Positions 6,995 to 14,532 are shown, counted from the first letter of the stretch. The stretch: 19,960 nucleotides of DNA from RGIG4608 sp964413365 (GCA_964413365.1 CAYPRM010000025.1:1-19960); one strand, 5' to 3'. Numbers and translations: made by a program. Notes: generated by a model from the sequence alone, not told the origin.

Positions 6995-8301
6995 TTATTC
7001 TTTCCGAGGGCGGGATCTTCCCTCCAATATACGGGGCTCTCAAAGCTTCCCGTGTGATATCCCATCGTCAAGCGGACGAGCATGGAATTCAAAAGCTCGA
7101 CCGTTACATTCGGAAGCTCGGGATCGTGGTGCTCGCCGCCGATGCCAGAATCGTCCGTTACGAAAATGAACGTTCCGCCCGTATATATTGCCGCCTCGCG
7201 CATGATATATTCCGTAAGTCTACCCGAGCCGCTGCAAATTACGGGGCAGATGCGTATGCCCTTATCCGCCGCGGTCAGTACGGCATCGTGGAAGGTCTGC
7301 TTATTCTGACTGCCCGTGTGAGCAGGTGCATCGAGGACGTGGAAGATGATCTTCGTGGTATTCCCCGTGCTCCACTGCTTTGAGGTCGCCTGCTTCAGCG
7401 CCTCATCGACCGCCTCGGGGTAATCTCCGCCGCCGTCGGCGTGCTGCTCATTGAGTGCCTTCTGCATCTTCTCCATACCGTCCTTGGTCGTTACGTCCGT
7501 AAAATCGTAATAATCAAAGGGCACTTTATCGTCCGTATCACGGTAGAAAAGAAGTGCAAGCTTTATTATGGTACTCTTATCGTTCTCGGAGATCTTGAAT
7601 ATGACGTCCGCAAGCTCCGCCTTAAGGAACGATATCTCGTCGCTCATCGAGCCTGTTACGTCGACCACAAGCATAAGCTCGATAGTATTTATCTTATCCG
7701 CAGAGGTCTCAAGCTCCGCTGTAAGCTCGCGGTGCTCCGAGTCGAACATCACCTCAGAGGTCGCAGAGCCGCTCGTTATTCTGACATAGCCCTCGCTATC
7801 CGACGTGAAGATATACGCCATACCGCTCGCGTCGGATACTGCCGAGAAGATCTCCTCGTCGCCCACGCTATACGCCATGACACGCGCGCCTGCGACGGGT
7901 GTGCCGTCGGAGGTCACGCTGACGCTGACACGGTTAAGGGAGTCAAAGCCCCAGCCGTCCTCAGAGTAGCCGAAGAAATTACCCTCTCCGTCGATCTCTC
8001 CGCCCTGCGAAAAGAGGTCACCCCAGAGCTTATAATTCGCATTATCCGACCACGCGCCTGCTGTCATCATGCCCGAGGGGATACGGGTAATAGAGTCTCC
8101 GTTGTCCGAGCCGCCCTTATCTGTATCGCTCGATCCCTCAAAGAACATATCCCCGTCGCCCGTGCTCATAAATCCGCTGTCGATACCATCCACCGAGGGA
8201 TAACCTCCGTCAGGATATCCGGCTTCAATATTGCACGACGCAAGTGCAAGCACGAATGTAAAAAGGATGATAAATGCTGCAAATCTCTTGATATTTTTCA
8301 T
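6991..8301 (-). CDS. Secreted lipoprotein with von Willebrand factor A domain
   Basis: A 436-residue protein. A signal peptide with lipobox LALASC puts the lipidated Cys at about residue 23, so it should be anchored outside the cell membrane. Residues about 24-110 are a Gly/Ser/Asp-rich linker. Residues about 120-195 resemble a carboxypeptidase-regulatory/Ig-like sandwich (NRVSVSVTSDGTPVAGARVMAY). The vWA domain starts near 205 (TIELMLVVDVTGSMSDEISF) with a MIDAS of DxTGS type. Downstream, DGGGDYPEAVDEAL and KIIFHVLDAPAH fit the second and third MIDAS loops. Such domains bind protein ligands through a metal ion; the partner is unknown. Start: ATG at 8301, with AGGAGGT 7 bases upstream. It is the first gene of an operon with the HD protein. 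Confidence 0.87.
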   Translation of the reverse strand: MKNIKRFAAFIILFTFVLALASCNIEAGYPDGGYPSVDGIDSGFMSTGDGDMFFEGSSDTDKGGSDNGDSITRIPSGMMTAGAWSDNANYKLWGDLFSQGGEIDGEGNFFGYSEDGWGFDSLNRVSVSVTSDGTPVAGARVMAYSVGDEEIFSAVSDASGMAYIFTSDSEGYVRITSGSATSEVMFDSEHRELTAELETSADKINTIELMLVVDVTGSMSDEISFLKAELADVIFKISENDKSTIIKLALLFYRDTDDKVPFDYYDFTDVTTKDGMEKMQKALNEQHADGGGDYPEAVDEALKQATSKQWSTGNTTKIIFHVLDAPAHTGSQNKQTFHDAVLTAADKGIRICPVICSGSGRLTEYIMREAAIYTGGTFIFVTDDSGIGGEHHDPELPNVTVELLNSMLVRLTMGYHTGSFESPVYWREDPALGKNK

Positions 8302-8331
8302 AATGAGACCTCCTTTTATTCCTACAATTAT

Positions 8332-8360
8332 ATTATATACTATGTGTATTCCCTTGTCAA
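8332..8360 (-). promoter_or_regulatory. Promoter of the vWA lipoprotein-HD operon
   Basis: Minus strand: TTGACA at 8360-8355, a 17-bp spacer, and TATAAT at 8337-8332. It is a perfect consensus, with the start codon about 30 bases after the -10. It lies between the stop of the esterase gene and the vWA gene, so the two gene pairs can be transcribed separately, although no terminator is visible between them. Confidence 0.83.
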
Positions 8361-8372
8361 CGGCAAATGAGT

Positions 8373-9878
8373 CTACGCGCCCTGACTTTTTCCCGTCAGA
8401 GTGAAAATGATGTCCGAGAGCTCCACGACCGTTCCTCTCGTTGCAAATCCGCCGACGTACATCCTCTCCGTATCGCGTGCGAAAAGGTCAAAGTCGAAAA
8501 AGCTCCGCCTATGCTCCCTCTCTCCGTCGGAGATGCGGACGGTAAGACGCTGTCCGACTCTCTCGATAAGGAAAAAATATCTGCTATGCTCGCGCGGCGG
8601 TGGTAAGGTCTGCTCCGAGGCTTTATGAAGCTCGCCGCCCTCGCGGTAGAAATTGCACAGGATCTCGCCGCCCGAGAGCAGTGCGCCTGCGGTGATATAA
8701 TTTGCGCTCGCGGTGCTGTCGGAATTCTGGTCTATTATGCAGTCATCTCGGAGCATCAGCCCAAAGGCGGACTGCTCGCTCTTACTGTCCCCGACGCACA
8801 GCACCTCGCAGGCGGCGTAGAGTATGAAATCGTCATCGGGTGCAAGCGGACTGAAAACGAACGCAAAGCCGTCCGTTCCGCGTGCTATCTTGCCCTTACT
8901 CGTGCCTGCACTCTGACCGACGGTGAAGCGTCCCTCCCCCGTTTGCCTTGCTATATATCCCGTGGCGGCATTTTGAGGATCGTCCCCCGTCGCGCCAAAC
9001 GCCGTGCCGTACCAGCCCACGGTCTGCGTGGTAAATTGGGGCATGGGGATATATTCATCAAGCCTTGGCGGTTTGTAGCTCGGCGGCTCGTAGCCGTCAA
9101 GTGGGGCAAGCTCGCTCTCCTGCGGCTCACTTATTCCGTCCGAGACAAGATGGCGAAGCTCGGGGATATTTGCTATCTCCTGAGCGAAGATATATGCCAT
9201 CATTCGTGCGCCGTAGATATTCAGATGCGTGCAGTCGACCGTTGCCATATCGGGAACGATCTCTCCGCTCGTCTCCCTACGTCCTGCGACCACGGCGTGA
9301 AATCTCAGGGCGTGCTCATAGCCGAGAGTCAGATAAAGCTTCCGTGTTAGTGCTGTGAGATCGACCGTCGGCACGCCAAGCTCCGCACCGAGATCACGTA
9401 TCGCCTGTGCGTAGTCCCCTGTCGGGGTGATATGACCGCAGGAGGCGGTGTAATCGTTCGTCTCGCTCGCTCGCACTATCGGCGTGCAGAGGATGGGTAA
9501 TGCGCCCCTCTCGCGTGCGGGCTTCACATAAAATTCATTAAGATAATAGCCGAACGACCTTGCGTCAGAGCTTGGAAGCCGTGCATCGGTGAACCTCGTT
9601 GCGTCCGCACTCTTCTCGTCGTTGTGCCCAAAGCCGATGATGAGGATATCGCCCTCTGCGATCTCCCCGAGGGCCTCCGCGTACTGCGGCTCGGATACAA
9701 AGCTTTTAGAGCTTCTACCCGAGAGTGCAAGGTTGCGGAGCTCGATATCCCCTCTTAAAAAATTGCAAAGCTGTGTTGCCCAGCCGTAGCGAGGGTAGTA
9801 ATATCCGTCAGAGAACTCGCTGAGCGTGGAATCCCCCACGGCAAAGCAGCGTATTTTTTTGCTCATTTTCCTTTTCAT
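8373..9878 (-). CDS. SGNH/GDSL hydrolase, rhamnogalacturonan acetylesterase-like, with extra C-terminal domain
   Basis: A 501-residue two-domain protein. Residues about 5-250 form an SGNH hydrolase: block I CFAVGDSTLSEFSDGYYYPR carries the nucleophile Ser, ALSGRSSKSF supplies block II Gly, FGHNDEKS is block III Asn, and VDCTHLNIYGARMMA carries the Asp-x-x-His of block V. The GDSTLS/GHND/DxxHLN set is typical of the CE12 acetylesterase group that deacetylates pectin or xylan. Residues about 280-501 form a separate beta-rich domain that I cannot name (NAATGYIARQTGEGRFTVGQ...FFLIERVGQRLTVRISDG), perhaps a concanavalin-like sandwich. There is no signal peptide, so it may act on imported oligosaccharides. 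It starts 4 bases after nrdR; a second ATG at 9866 is also possible. Confidence 0.83.
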   Translation of the reverse strand: MKRKMSKKIRCFAVGDSTLSEFSDGYYYPRYGWATQLCNFLRGDIELRNLALSGRSSKSFVSEPQYAEALGEIAEGDILIIGFGHNDEKSADATRFTDARLPSSDARSFGYYLNEFYVKPARERGALPILCTPIVRASETNDYTASCGHITPTGDYAQAIRDLGAELGVPTVDLTALTRKLYLTLGYEHALRFHAVVAGRRETSGEIVPDMATVDCTHLNIYGARMMAYIFAQEIANIPELRHLVSDGISEPQESELAPLDGYEPPSYKPPRLDEYIPMPQFTTQTVGWYGTAFGATGDDPQNAATGYIARQTGEGRFTVGQSAGTSKGKIARGTDGFAFVFSPLAPDDDFILYAACEVLCVGDSKSEQSAFGLMLRDDCIIDQNSDSTASANYITAGALLSGGEILCNFYREGGELHKASEQTLPPPREHSRYFFLIERVGQRLTVRISDGEREHRRSFFDFDLFARDTERMYVGGFATRGTVVELSDIIFTLTGKSQGA

Positions 9879-9882
9879 ATTC

Positions 9883-10326
9883 TCATTTCTTCATCAGATC
9901 GCGGATCTCCTTGAGGAAGGTATCCACGTCCTTGAACTCACGGTAAACGGACGCAAATCGAACGTATGCGACCTCGTCACGCTTCTTGAGTCCGAGCATT
10001 ACAAGCTCTCCTATCTCGCGCGTGCTGACCTCGTTCTTCATTGAATTCTGCAGCTCCTGCTCCACCTCGGAAACGACCTCCTCGGGCGAGAGCGGGCGCT
10101 TATGACACGCCTTTATGACGCCGGAGAGAAGCTTATTTCGGTCAAAAAGCTCCTTCTCGCCGTCCTTCTTTATAACGAATATCTGCGTCGTTTCTATCGT
10201 CTCAAAGGTCGTGAACCTCCTCTGGCATTCAAGACATTCTCTGCGTCGGCGGATGCTGTTTCCGTCGGGCGAGGGGCGTGAATCCACCACCTTGCTCTCG
10301 ATGCAGCCGCAAGCGGGACATTTCAT
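9883..10326 (-). CDS. nrdR: Transcriptional repressor NrdR
   Basis: A 147-residue regulator of ribonucleotide reductase genes that senses ATP/dATP. The N-terminal zinc ribbon MKCPACGCIESKVVDSRPS (Cys 3 and 6) is completed by RRECLECQRRFTTFE (Cys pair near 31 and 34). The ATP-cone follows from about residue 48 (IFVIKKDGEKELFDRNKLLSGV) to about 136 (YVRFASVYREF). The length is that of the family. The ATG at 10326 is preceded by GGAGG ten bases upstream; the frame runs 16 codons further up, but the zinc ribbon sits exactly at this start. It heads a transcript with the esterase. No NrdR box or reductase gene is seen in the window, so its targets are elsewhere. Confidence 0.96.
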   Translation of the reverse strand: MKCPACGCIESKVVDSRPSPDGNSIRRRRECLECQRRFTTFETIETTQIFVIKKDGEKELFDRNKLLSGVIKACHKRPLSPEEVVSEVEQELQNSMKNEVSTREIGELVMLGLKKRDEVAYVRFASVYREFKDVDTFLKEIRDLMKK

Positions 10327-10364
10327 ATATATTTTTCCTCCGAAAATAAATTGTTTTCCAATAT

Positions 10365-10393
10365 ATAATACCATTTTTTGCGATATTTGTAAA
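10365..10393 (-). promoter_or_regulatory. Promoter of nrdR
   Basis: Minus strand: TTTACA at 10393-10388, a 17-bp spacer, and TATTAT at 10370-10365. Transcription starts near 10358, about 30 bases before the ATG. Confidence 0.7.
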
Positions 10394-10411
10394 GGTATTT
10401 CAAAAAAATTA

Positions 10412-10440
10412 TTTACAAAGAGAAAAAACGGTGCTATAAT
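10412..10440 (+). promoter_or_regulatory. Promoter of the LRR lipoprotein gene
   Basis: TTTACA at 10412-10417, a 17-bp spacer, and TATAAT at 10435-10440. The gene's AAGGAG ribosome site is at 10458-10463 and its ATG at 10471. It diverges from the nrdR promoter, with about 20 bp between the two -35 boxes. Confidence 0.78.
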
Positions 10441-10470
10441 TTAATTATAAAATAAAAAAGGAGAACTCTT

Positions 10471-11823
10471 ATGAAAAATCTGTTTTTGAGGACTCTCATA
10501 TTATTAATCATCTCCGTATTGACAATAGCCTCCCTCGCATCGTGCGATATCATTGATATCGGTAACGGTGGTAACGGCGGTAACAGCGGTAACAGCGGTA
10601 ACGGCGGTACGCAGGGTGGCAGTACCTCGAACGAGGGCAATGGAAACGGACTTGAATTTCTCGCCGTGGAGGGCGGTTACAGTGTCATCGGAATCGGCAC
10701 TAACACGGATGCAGAGCTTATAATTCCCGATACATATAACGGCAAGCCCGTAGTGGAGATAGCGCAGGAAGCCTTTCGCTACGCGGCGAATATAAAGAGC
10801 GTCGTCATTCCCGGGAGCGTCAAGAGGATCGGGGTCAATGCATTTCATACCTGCCGAAGCCTTGAGCGTGTCATACTCTCCGAGGGCGTTCAGGAAATAG
10901 GCAATTACGCCTTCCAATACTGCCCAGTGCTCACGTCCGTGAGCCTGCCGGAGAGCCTCAGGACCGTCGGCTCGTGCGCCTTCTCGCATTGCAGCGCCCT
11001 TGCCGAGATCACTATTCCCAACGGCGTGACAAGTATAGAGCACGACGCCTTTGAATGGTGCACGGCTCTCAAGACGATCACTCTCGGCAAGACGCTCGTC
11101 GAGATGTGCAAGACGGCGTTCATTCCAAGCACCATAGAGCATATTGTGATCTCCGAGGGTACGGAAAAGATATGCGCTCAAGCGTTCGGATATCATGATT
11201 TCCTTGTGAGCGTTACTATTCCGAGCAGCGTCAAGGAGATCGGAAGCTTTGCCTTTACGGGATGTGGCGCGCTTACGGAAATAAATATTCCCGAGGGCAC
11301 TGAGATAATAGGTAAAAGCGCATTTTTACTGTGCACCTCGCTCAAGACCGTTTCCCTGCCGAGCACGCTCGTGTCCATTGGCGAGGGGGCGTTTGAAAAA
11401 TGTGAGTCGCTGACCTCTATCACCGTTCCCGAGAGCGTTACGGAGATCGGCGATATGGCGTTTATGGATTGCACAGCCCTTGAGACCGCTGTGCTGTACG
11501 GTGGGGGAGAGACGCTTGACAATATGATTTTTTCGGATTGTAATAATCTGCGCAGCGTCGTATTCTCGAGCAATACTACCACCCTCGGCTCGCTCTTTTA
11601 CGTTACCTTCTCCAAGGTCGAGAGTCTGACCGTTCCCGTGAGTGTTACAAGCATCGGCTGCCTGTTTCTGAACAGCAGTGAGGCAGTTCCCTACCCCCTC
11701 CGCAACGTCTACTACGGCGGCACCGTCGCGCAGTGGGAGCAGATAGAAAAGACCGATGATTGGACGAAGGTCGCCCCCGATTGCGTTATCCATTGTACCG
11801 ATGGGGATGTTGAGCTGAAATGA
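10471..11823 (+). CDS. BspA-type leucine-rich repeat lipoprotein
   Basis: A 450-residue surface protein. A hydrophobic signal with lipobox LASLASC places the lipid-bearing Cys at about residue 25. A Gly/Asn/Ser spacer follows (about 31-60), encoded by a 9-bp tandem repeat. From about residue 85 to 400 there are roughly a dozen LRR_5 repeats of about 23 residues, pattern LxxIxIPxxVxxIGxxAFxxCxx (for example SVTIPSSVKEIGSFAFTGCG). The C-terminus YYGGTVAQWEQIEK is the usual end of this family. Such proteins are anchored outside the cell and many bind host or bacterial surfaces; the ligand here is unknown. The gene has its own promoter and a hairpin after its stop. No truncation is seen. Confidence 0.92.
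   Translation: MKNLFLRTLILLIISVLTIASLASCDIIDIGNGGNGGNSGNSGNGGTQGGSTSNEGNGNGLEFLAVEGGYSVIGIGTNTDAELIIPDTYNGKPVVEIAQEAFRYAANIKSVVIPGSVKRIGVNAFHTCRSLERVILSEGVQEIGNYAFQYCPVLTSVSLPESLRTVGSCAFSHCSALAEITIPNGVTSIEHDAFEWCTALKTITLGKTLVEMCKTAFIPSTIEHIVISEGTEKICAQAFGYHDFLVSVTIPSSVKEIGSFAFTGCGALTEINIPEGTEIIGKSAFLLCTSLKTVSLPSTLVSIGEGAFEKCESLTSITVPESVTEIGDMAFMDCTALETAVLYGGGETLDNMIFSDCNNLRSVVFSSNTTTLGSLFYVTFSKVESLTVPVSVTSIGCLFLNSSEAVPYPLRNVYYGGTVAQWEQIEKTDDWTKVAPDCVIHCTDGDVELK
10561..10605 (+). repeat. 9-bp minisatellite encoding a Gly-Asn linker
   Basis: Five in-frame copies of GGTAAC(G/A)G(C/T) encode GNG/GNS units just after the lipobox. In-frame copy changes would lengthen or shorten the spacer between membrane anchor and repeat domain. 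Confidence 0.85.
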
Positions 11824-11843
11824 TTTTTACAATGTTGGATATT

Positions 11844-11878
11844 ATCCCCCTCCTCGCCATTTGAGGAGGGGGATTTCG
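11844..11878 (+). terminator. Hairpin terminator after the LRR lipoprotein gene
   Basis: A perfect 12-bp stem (ATCCCCCTCCTC, 11844-11855, paired with 11863-11874), 7-base loop, then TTTCG. The stem is very strong but the T-run is short, so it may work as a terminator or as a 3' mRNA stabiliser. Confidence 0.65.
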
Positions 11879-11889
11879 AGCTTTGGGCT

Positions 11890-11990
11890 ATGGTGGGTGT
11901 TCACAAGTCGATATCCGCCTGCGGCGGTCGGCATGACGCTACGCGGCTCGATATCTTTACTTTGCGAACGAGGGCTGGGGTGCTGGGGCA
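11890..11990. repeat. Possible REP-like dispersed element in the 11824-12041 spacer
   Basis: The spacer between two convergent genes holds no convincing gene. It contains CCGCC TGC GGCGG (11915-11927), a compact palindrome flanked by direct copies of TCGATATC (11908-11915 and 11948-11955). The GC content and palindrome are unlike the AT-rich promoter spacers elsewhere. Such palindromes in convergent spacers are often dispersed repeats, but only one copy is visible here. Confidence 0.35.
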
Positions 11991-12023
11991 CATTATATTA
12001 CACGCACAACACGCACCACGCAA

Positions 12024-12053
12024 GCAAAAAACCGAACGGCATTACCGTTCGGT
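12024..12053 (-). terminator. Terminator of the ABC-F gene, overlapping its last codons
   Basis: CCGAACGG (12032-12039) pairs with CCGTTCGG (12045-12052) around a 5-base loop. On the minus strand it is followed by TTTTTTGC. The stop codon TAA (12044-12042) is in the loop, and the last codons (for Thr-Glu-Arg) form the first arm. Confidence 0.85.
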
Positions 12054-13988
12054 CTTTGTATCGAGTTCTTCATATATTTGAAGGAGGCGTTCCTCGAGTG
12101 CATCCTTACGCTCGGTGAGGGCGGCTGCTTTTTTATAGTCCGTTGCCGCCTCGCCGAAGAGGTCGGTCTCGATCCTATCAAGCTCCTCCTCGATCTCCTT
12201 ACACTCTCTGCGGAGGCTCTCGATGTGCTTCTGCTGTCGCTTTTCCTCCGTTGCCTGCTTTTTACGGCGCTCGCGATCCTCCTTCTGCGCTGTCGGGGCA
12301 CGCTGTACGCCAAGGCTCTCGTGGGCGACGGTATGCGCTCTCTTATACTCCGAAAATTCCGAGTACGCGTTCCCCGTGCTCCAGACCTGATAATCCACAA
12401 GCGAGCTTCCCGTTTGCTTATCGGGATCAAGCTCGACGATACGTGTTGCGAGCTTATTCACAAGATATCTATCGTGGCTGACGATGATGACCGTTCCCTC
12501 AAACTCCGAGATCGCGCTCTCGAGTGCCTCACGTGATGCGATGTCAAGGTGGTTGGTCGGCTCATCGAGCAGGAGCAAATTCATTGGCGAGAGTATGAGC
12601 TTTGCAAGTGTGAGCCTTGCTCTCTCTCCTCCCGAGAGGACGGAGACGGTCTTTTCGCAATCCTCCGCCGTAAAGCGGAATCGTGCGAGCGCGCCTCTTA
12701 TCTCGACCTCGCGTCTATCGGGGTAGGCGTTCCAGAGCTCGTCGAGCACTGTATTCGTTTCGGTGAGGTTCTGATTTTGCTGATCGAAATACCCTGCCTC
12801 GACATTATACCCAATTTCAACAAATCCCCCCGTCGGCTCAATCTCCCCGACGAGTATCTTCATAAGCGTTGATTTTCCGCTTCCGTTCTTTCCTATGAGG
12901 AACACCCTCTCTCCCTTACGGATGAGCAGGCTGACGTTCTCGAACAGTCTCTTCTCACCAAAGCTTTTTGACAGTCCCTCGAGCCTCATGACCTCATTTC
13001 CGCTCGGAAGGCTCGCGCGGAATTTGATCTTCACGGGCTTCGGCGCTTCCTTCGGTCTTTCAAGCTTGACCATTTTATCGAGCATTTTCTGCCTACTCTC
13101 GGCGGCGATGATATTTCTCTCCCTATTCCATGCGCGTTGCTGTGCGATATACGCCTCCTGACGTGCTATCTCGCGCTGTTGGTTGATATAATGCTTCTCC
13201 GCGATGGCGCGGTCGAGCTCTCGCTGGTGCATACTCATGCTGTAATTTCCGTTATACAGCTTCGCTCTGCCGTGCTCCATTGCGAGCGTTTTATTCGTTA
13301 CCTGATCAAGGAAATACCTATCGTGGGATATGATCAGGACGCATTTTTTATAGCCTCTTATATAATTTTCAAGCACCGTTACCGTTTCAATATCGAGGTG
13401 GTTGGTCGGCTCGTCGAGCAGGAGAAGATCCGGCTCTCTGCACAGCTGACGCGCGAGTGCGAGTCGTGTGCGCTGACCGCCCGAGAGTTTGGAGATATCA
13501 AGCGAGAGCGAGTCTTCCTCAAACCCCATCTTGAGCAGTGTCGAGGCACAGCGGCTCTTAAAATCGAGTCCGCCCTGCTCCGAAAAGCGTGTATAGAGTG
13601 AGTGGTACGCGCCGCTGAGGCGTATATGCTCCTCCTCATCTGTGGCGAGTGCCATTTTTTCCTCGAGTGCGGAAAGCTCCCCCTCCATACGCAAAAGCTC
13701 GGGAAAGGCAACGTACATCTGCTCGAGCGCGGTCCTGCCCGCCTCGTCGCTTATCTCGAGCGCGCAGTCCTGCGTGAGTATTCCGACGGTTTTTGAACCT
13801 GCGATGAAAACGTTTCCGCCGCTCGCGTCCAGCTCACCGAGTATTATCTTAAAAAGGCTCGATTTTCCGCAGCCGTTGGCACCGATGATGCCGAGCTTGT
13901 CGTTTTCCTCGAGCGCAAAGCTCACGCCCGAAAAAAGCTCGCGCGCGCCAAAGGACAGCGAAAGATCGTTTACGGTTATAGCGAGCAT
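12042..13988 (-). CDS. ABC-F family ATPase, YdiF-like (ribosome-associated)
   Basis: A 648-residue protein with two ATP-binding cassettes and no membrane segments, the mark of ABC-F proteins that bind the ribosomal E site. Cassette 1: Walker A GANGCGKSS (about 38-46), signature LSGGQRTRL (about 168), Walker B LLLLDEPTNHLD (about 187). The interdomain linker around 245-315 is long, basic and helical (HYINQQREIARQEAYIAQQR). Cassette 2: GKNGSGKST, LSGGERARL and LLLLDEPTNHLD. A C-terminal coiled coil occupies about 560-640. The layout fits the YdiF/Uup-type housekeeping group more than antibiotic-resistance ABC-Fs, but resistance is not excluded. The start ATG at 13988 has GGGGGGAG just upstream; an ATG 30 codons earlier lacks support. 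A leader of about 190 bases precedes it. Confidence 0.9.
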   Translation of the reverse strand: MLAITVNDLSLSFGARELFSGVSFALEENDKLGIIGANGCGKSSLFKIILGELDASGGNVFIAGSKTVGILTQDCALEISDEAGRTALEQMYVAFPELLRMEGELSALEEKMALATDEEEHIRLSGAYHSLYTRFSEQGGLDFKSRCASTLLKMGFEEDSLSLDISKLSGGQRTRLALARQLCREPDLLLLDEPTNHLDIETVTVLENYIRGYKKCVLIISHDRYFLDQVTNKTLAMEHGRAKLYNGNYSMSMHQRELDRAIAEKHYINQQREIARQEAYIAQQRAWNRERNIIAAESRQKMLDKMVKLERPKEAPKPVKIKFRASLPSGNEVMRLEGLSKSFGEKRLFENVSLLIRKGERVFLIGKNGSGKSTLMKILVGEIEPTGGFVEIGYNVEAGYFDQQNQNLTETNTVLDELWNAYPDRREVEIRGALARFRFTAEDCEKTVSVLSGGERARLTLAKLILSPMNLLLLDEPTNHLDIASREALESAISEFEGTVIIVSHDRYLVNKLATRIVELDPDKQTGSSLVDYQVWSTGNAYSEFSEYKRAHTVAHESLGVQRAPTAQKEDRERRKKQATEEKRQQKHIESLRRECKEIEEELDRIETDLFGEAATDYKKAAALTERKDALEERLLQIYEELDTKTER

Positions 13989-14071
13989 CTGACTCCCCCC
14001 TTCCCCAAAAATACAAAAATAACAAAAATAAAGGCTTGCAAAAATTTTGCGGTGATTTTTTGAAAATACAC

Positions 14072-14100
14072 TTGACAAAATCGAAAAAGTGTATTATAAT
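14072..14100 (+). promoter_or_regulatory. Strong promoter of the SOS-boxed small-gene cassette
   Basis: TTGACA at 14072-14077, a 17-bp spacer, and TATAAT at 14095-14100, all consensus. An 8-bp inverted repeat (ATACACTT / AAGTGTAT) brackets the spacer. Transcription would start near 14107, at the edge of the LexA-like box. Confidence 0.85.
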
Positions 14101-14107
14101 GCAATCA

Positions 14108-14121
14108 AGAACATTCGTTCG
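14108..14121 (+). promoter_or_regulatory. LexA-like SOS box 1 at the transcription start
   Basis: AGAACATTCGTTCG; its complement is CGAACGAATGTTCT, which fits the Bacillus/Clostridia LexA core CGAAC-N4-GTTC with only the last base off the palindrome. It sits 7 bp after the -10, where LexA would block transcription start. The same 13-bp core recurs inverted at 14533-14545. Confidence 0.7.
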
Positions 14122-14184
14122 TTCTTCTCTCTCCAAATAGCTCGGAAAGGATACTGACCGCAACAGCGTCGCCGCATCCTGACC

Positions 14185-14213
14185 ATTATACACTATTTTT
14201 ATTAAAAATTCAA
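14185..14213 (-). promoter_or_regulatory. Promoter of the ABC-F gene
   Basis: Minus strand: TTGAAT at 14213-14208, a 17-bp spacer, and TATAAT at 14190-14185. It would start transcription near 14178, giving a leader of about 190 bases that runs through the opposing SOS-boxed promoter and its box. Confidence 0.6.
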
Positions 14214-14325
14214 GAGAAATTGCCATTTGGAGGTGATATTTATTTGCGAATACTGTAATACTCTGCCCTGCCCACCCCCGTGCCCCAGCTTTTCGGGCTA
14301 TGGCGGCGGTCGGGAGGGTGAGGGG

Positions 14326-14505
14326 ATGGGGATGGATATGGAGATCTGCGCACTCTGCGGCGTGAGGCTCTACGAGAGCGATCCCCTATTCCGCGTGGGT
14401 ACCGCCTGCGTCTGCCCCGATTGCGCCGACGAGCTCGTTTCCCCCGACCTGCTCGACCTGCTCTCCTGCCCCTCCCTCACAGAATTCTTTGACCTGCTCC
14501 GCTGA
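14326..14505 (+). CDS. Small zinc-ribbon protein
   Basis: A 59-residue protein with two Cys pairs: ICALCG near the start and CVCPDC about 20 residues later, as in a small zinc ribbon. An acidic, leucine-rich tail follows (LVSPDLLDLLSCPSLTEFFD). No family name is certain. The start is unsure: ATGs at 14326, 14332 and 14338 are in frame, and GGGAGG at 14312 favours the first. The frame stays open to a TTG at 14227 with extra cysteines, but that start lacks a ribosome site upstream. It is the first gene after the SOS-boxed promoter. It could be a regulator partner of the next gene, but that is inference. Confidence 0.6.
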   Translation: MGMDMEICALCGVRLYESDPLFRVGTACVCPDCADELVSPDLLDLLSCPSLTEFFDLLR

Positions 14506-14532
14506 TGCGGAGCATTAAAAAAGCCCATTAGG

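Noticed and set aside
7441..8370. Long plus-strand frame of 309 codons opposite the vWA gene
   Set aside because: It mirrors the vWA gene, is His/Arg-rich with no recognisable domain, and would run through the vWA promoter. GC-skewed codon use creates such antisense frames throughout the window.
11981..11990. GCTGGGGCAC, shared with the 3' end of tRNA-Gln (19911-19920), as a possible att repeat
   Set aside because: Only 10 bases match, the flanks differ and no element with integration genes lies between in the right order; chance is sufficient.
12032..12052. CGAAC...GTTCG as a third LexA box
   Set aside because: The half-sites are 8 bases apart instead of 4 and the structure is plainly the ABC-F terminator.
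14498..14515. GCTCCGC/GCGGAGC hairpin at the end of the zinc-ribbon gene as a terminator
   Set aside because: It is followed by ATTAAAAAAG on the plus strand and no T-run on either side, so it should not end transcription.
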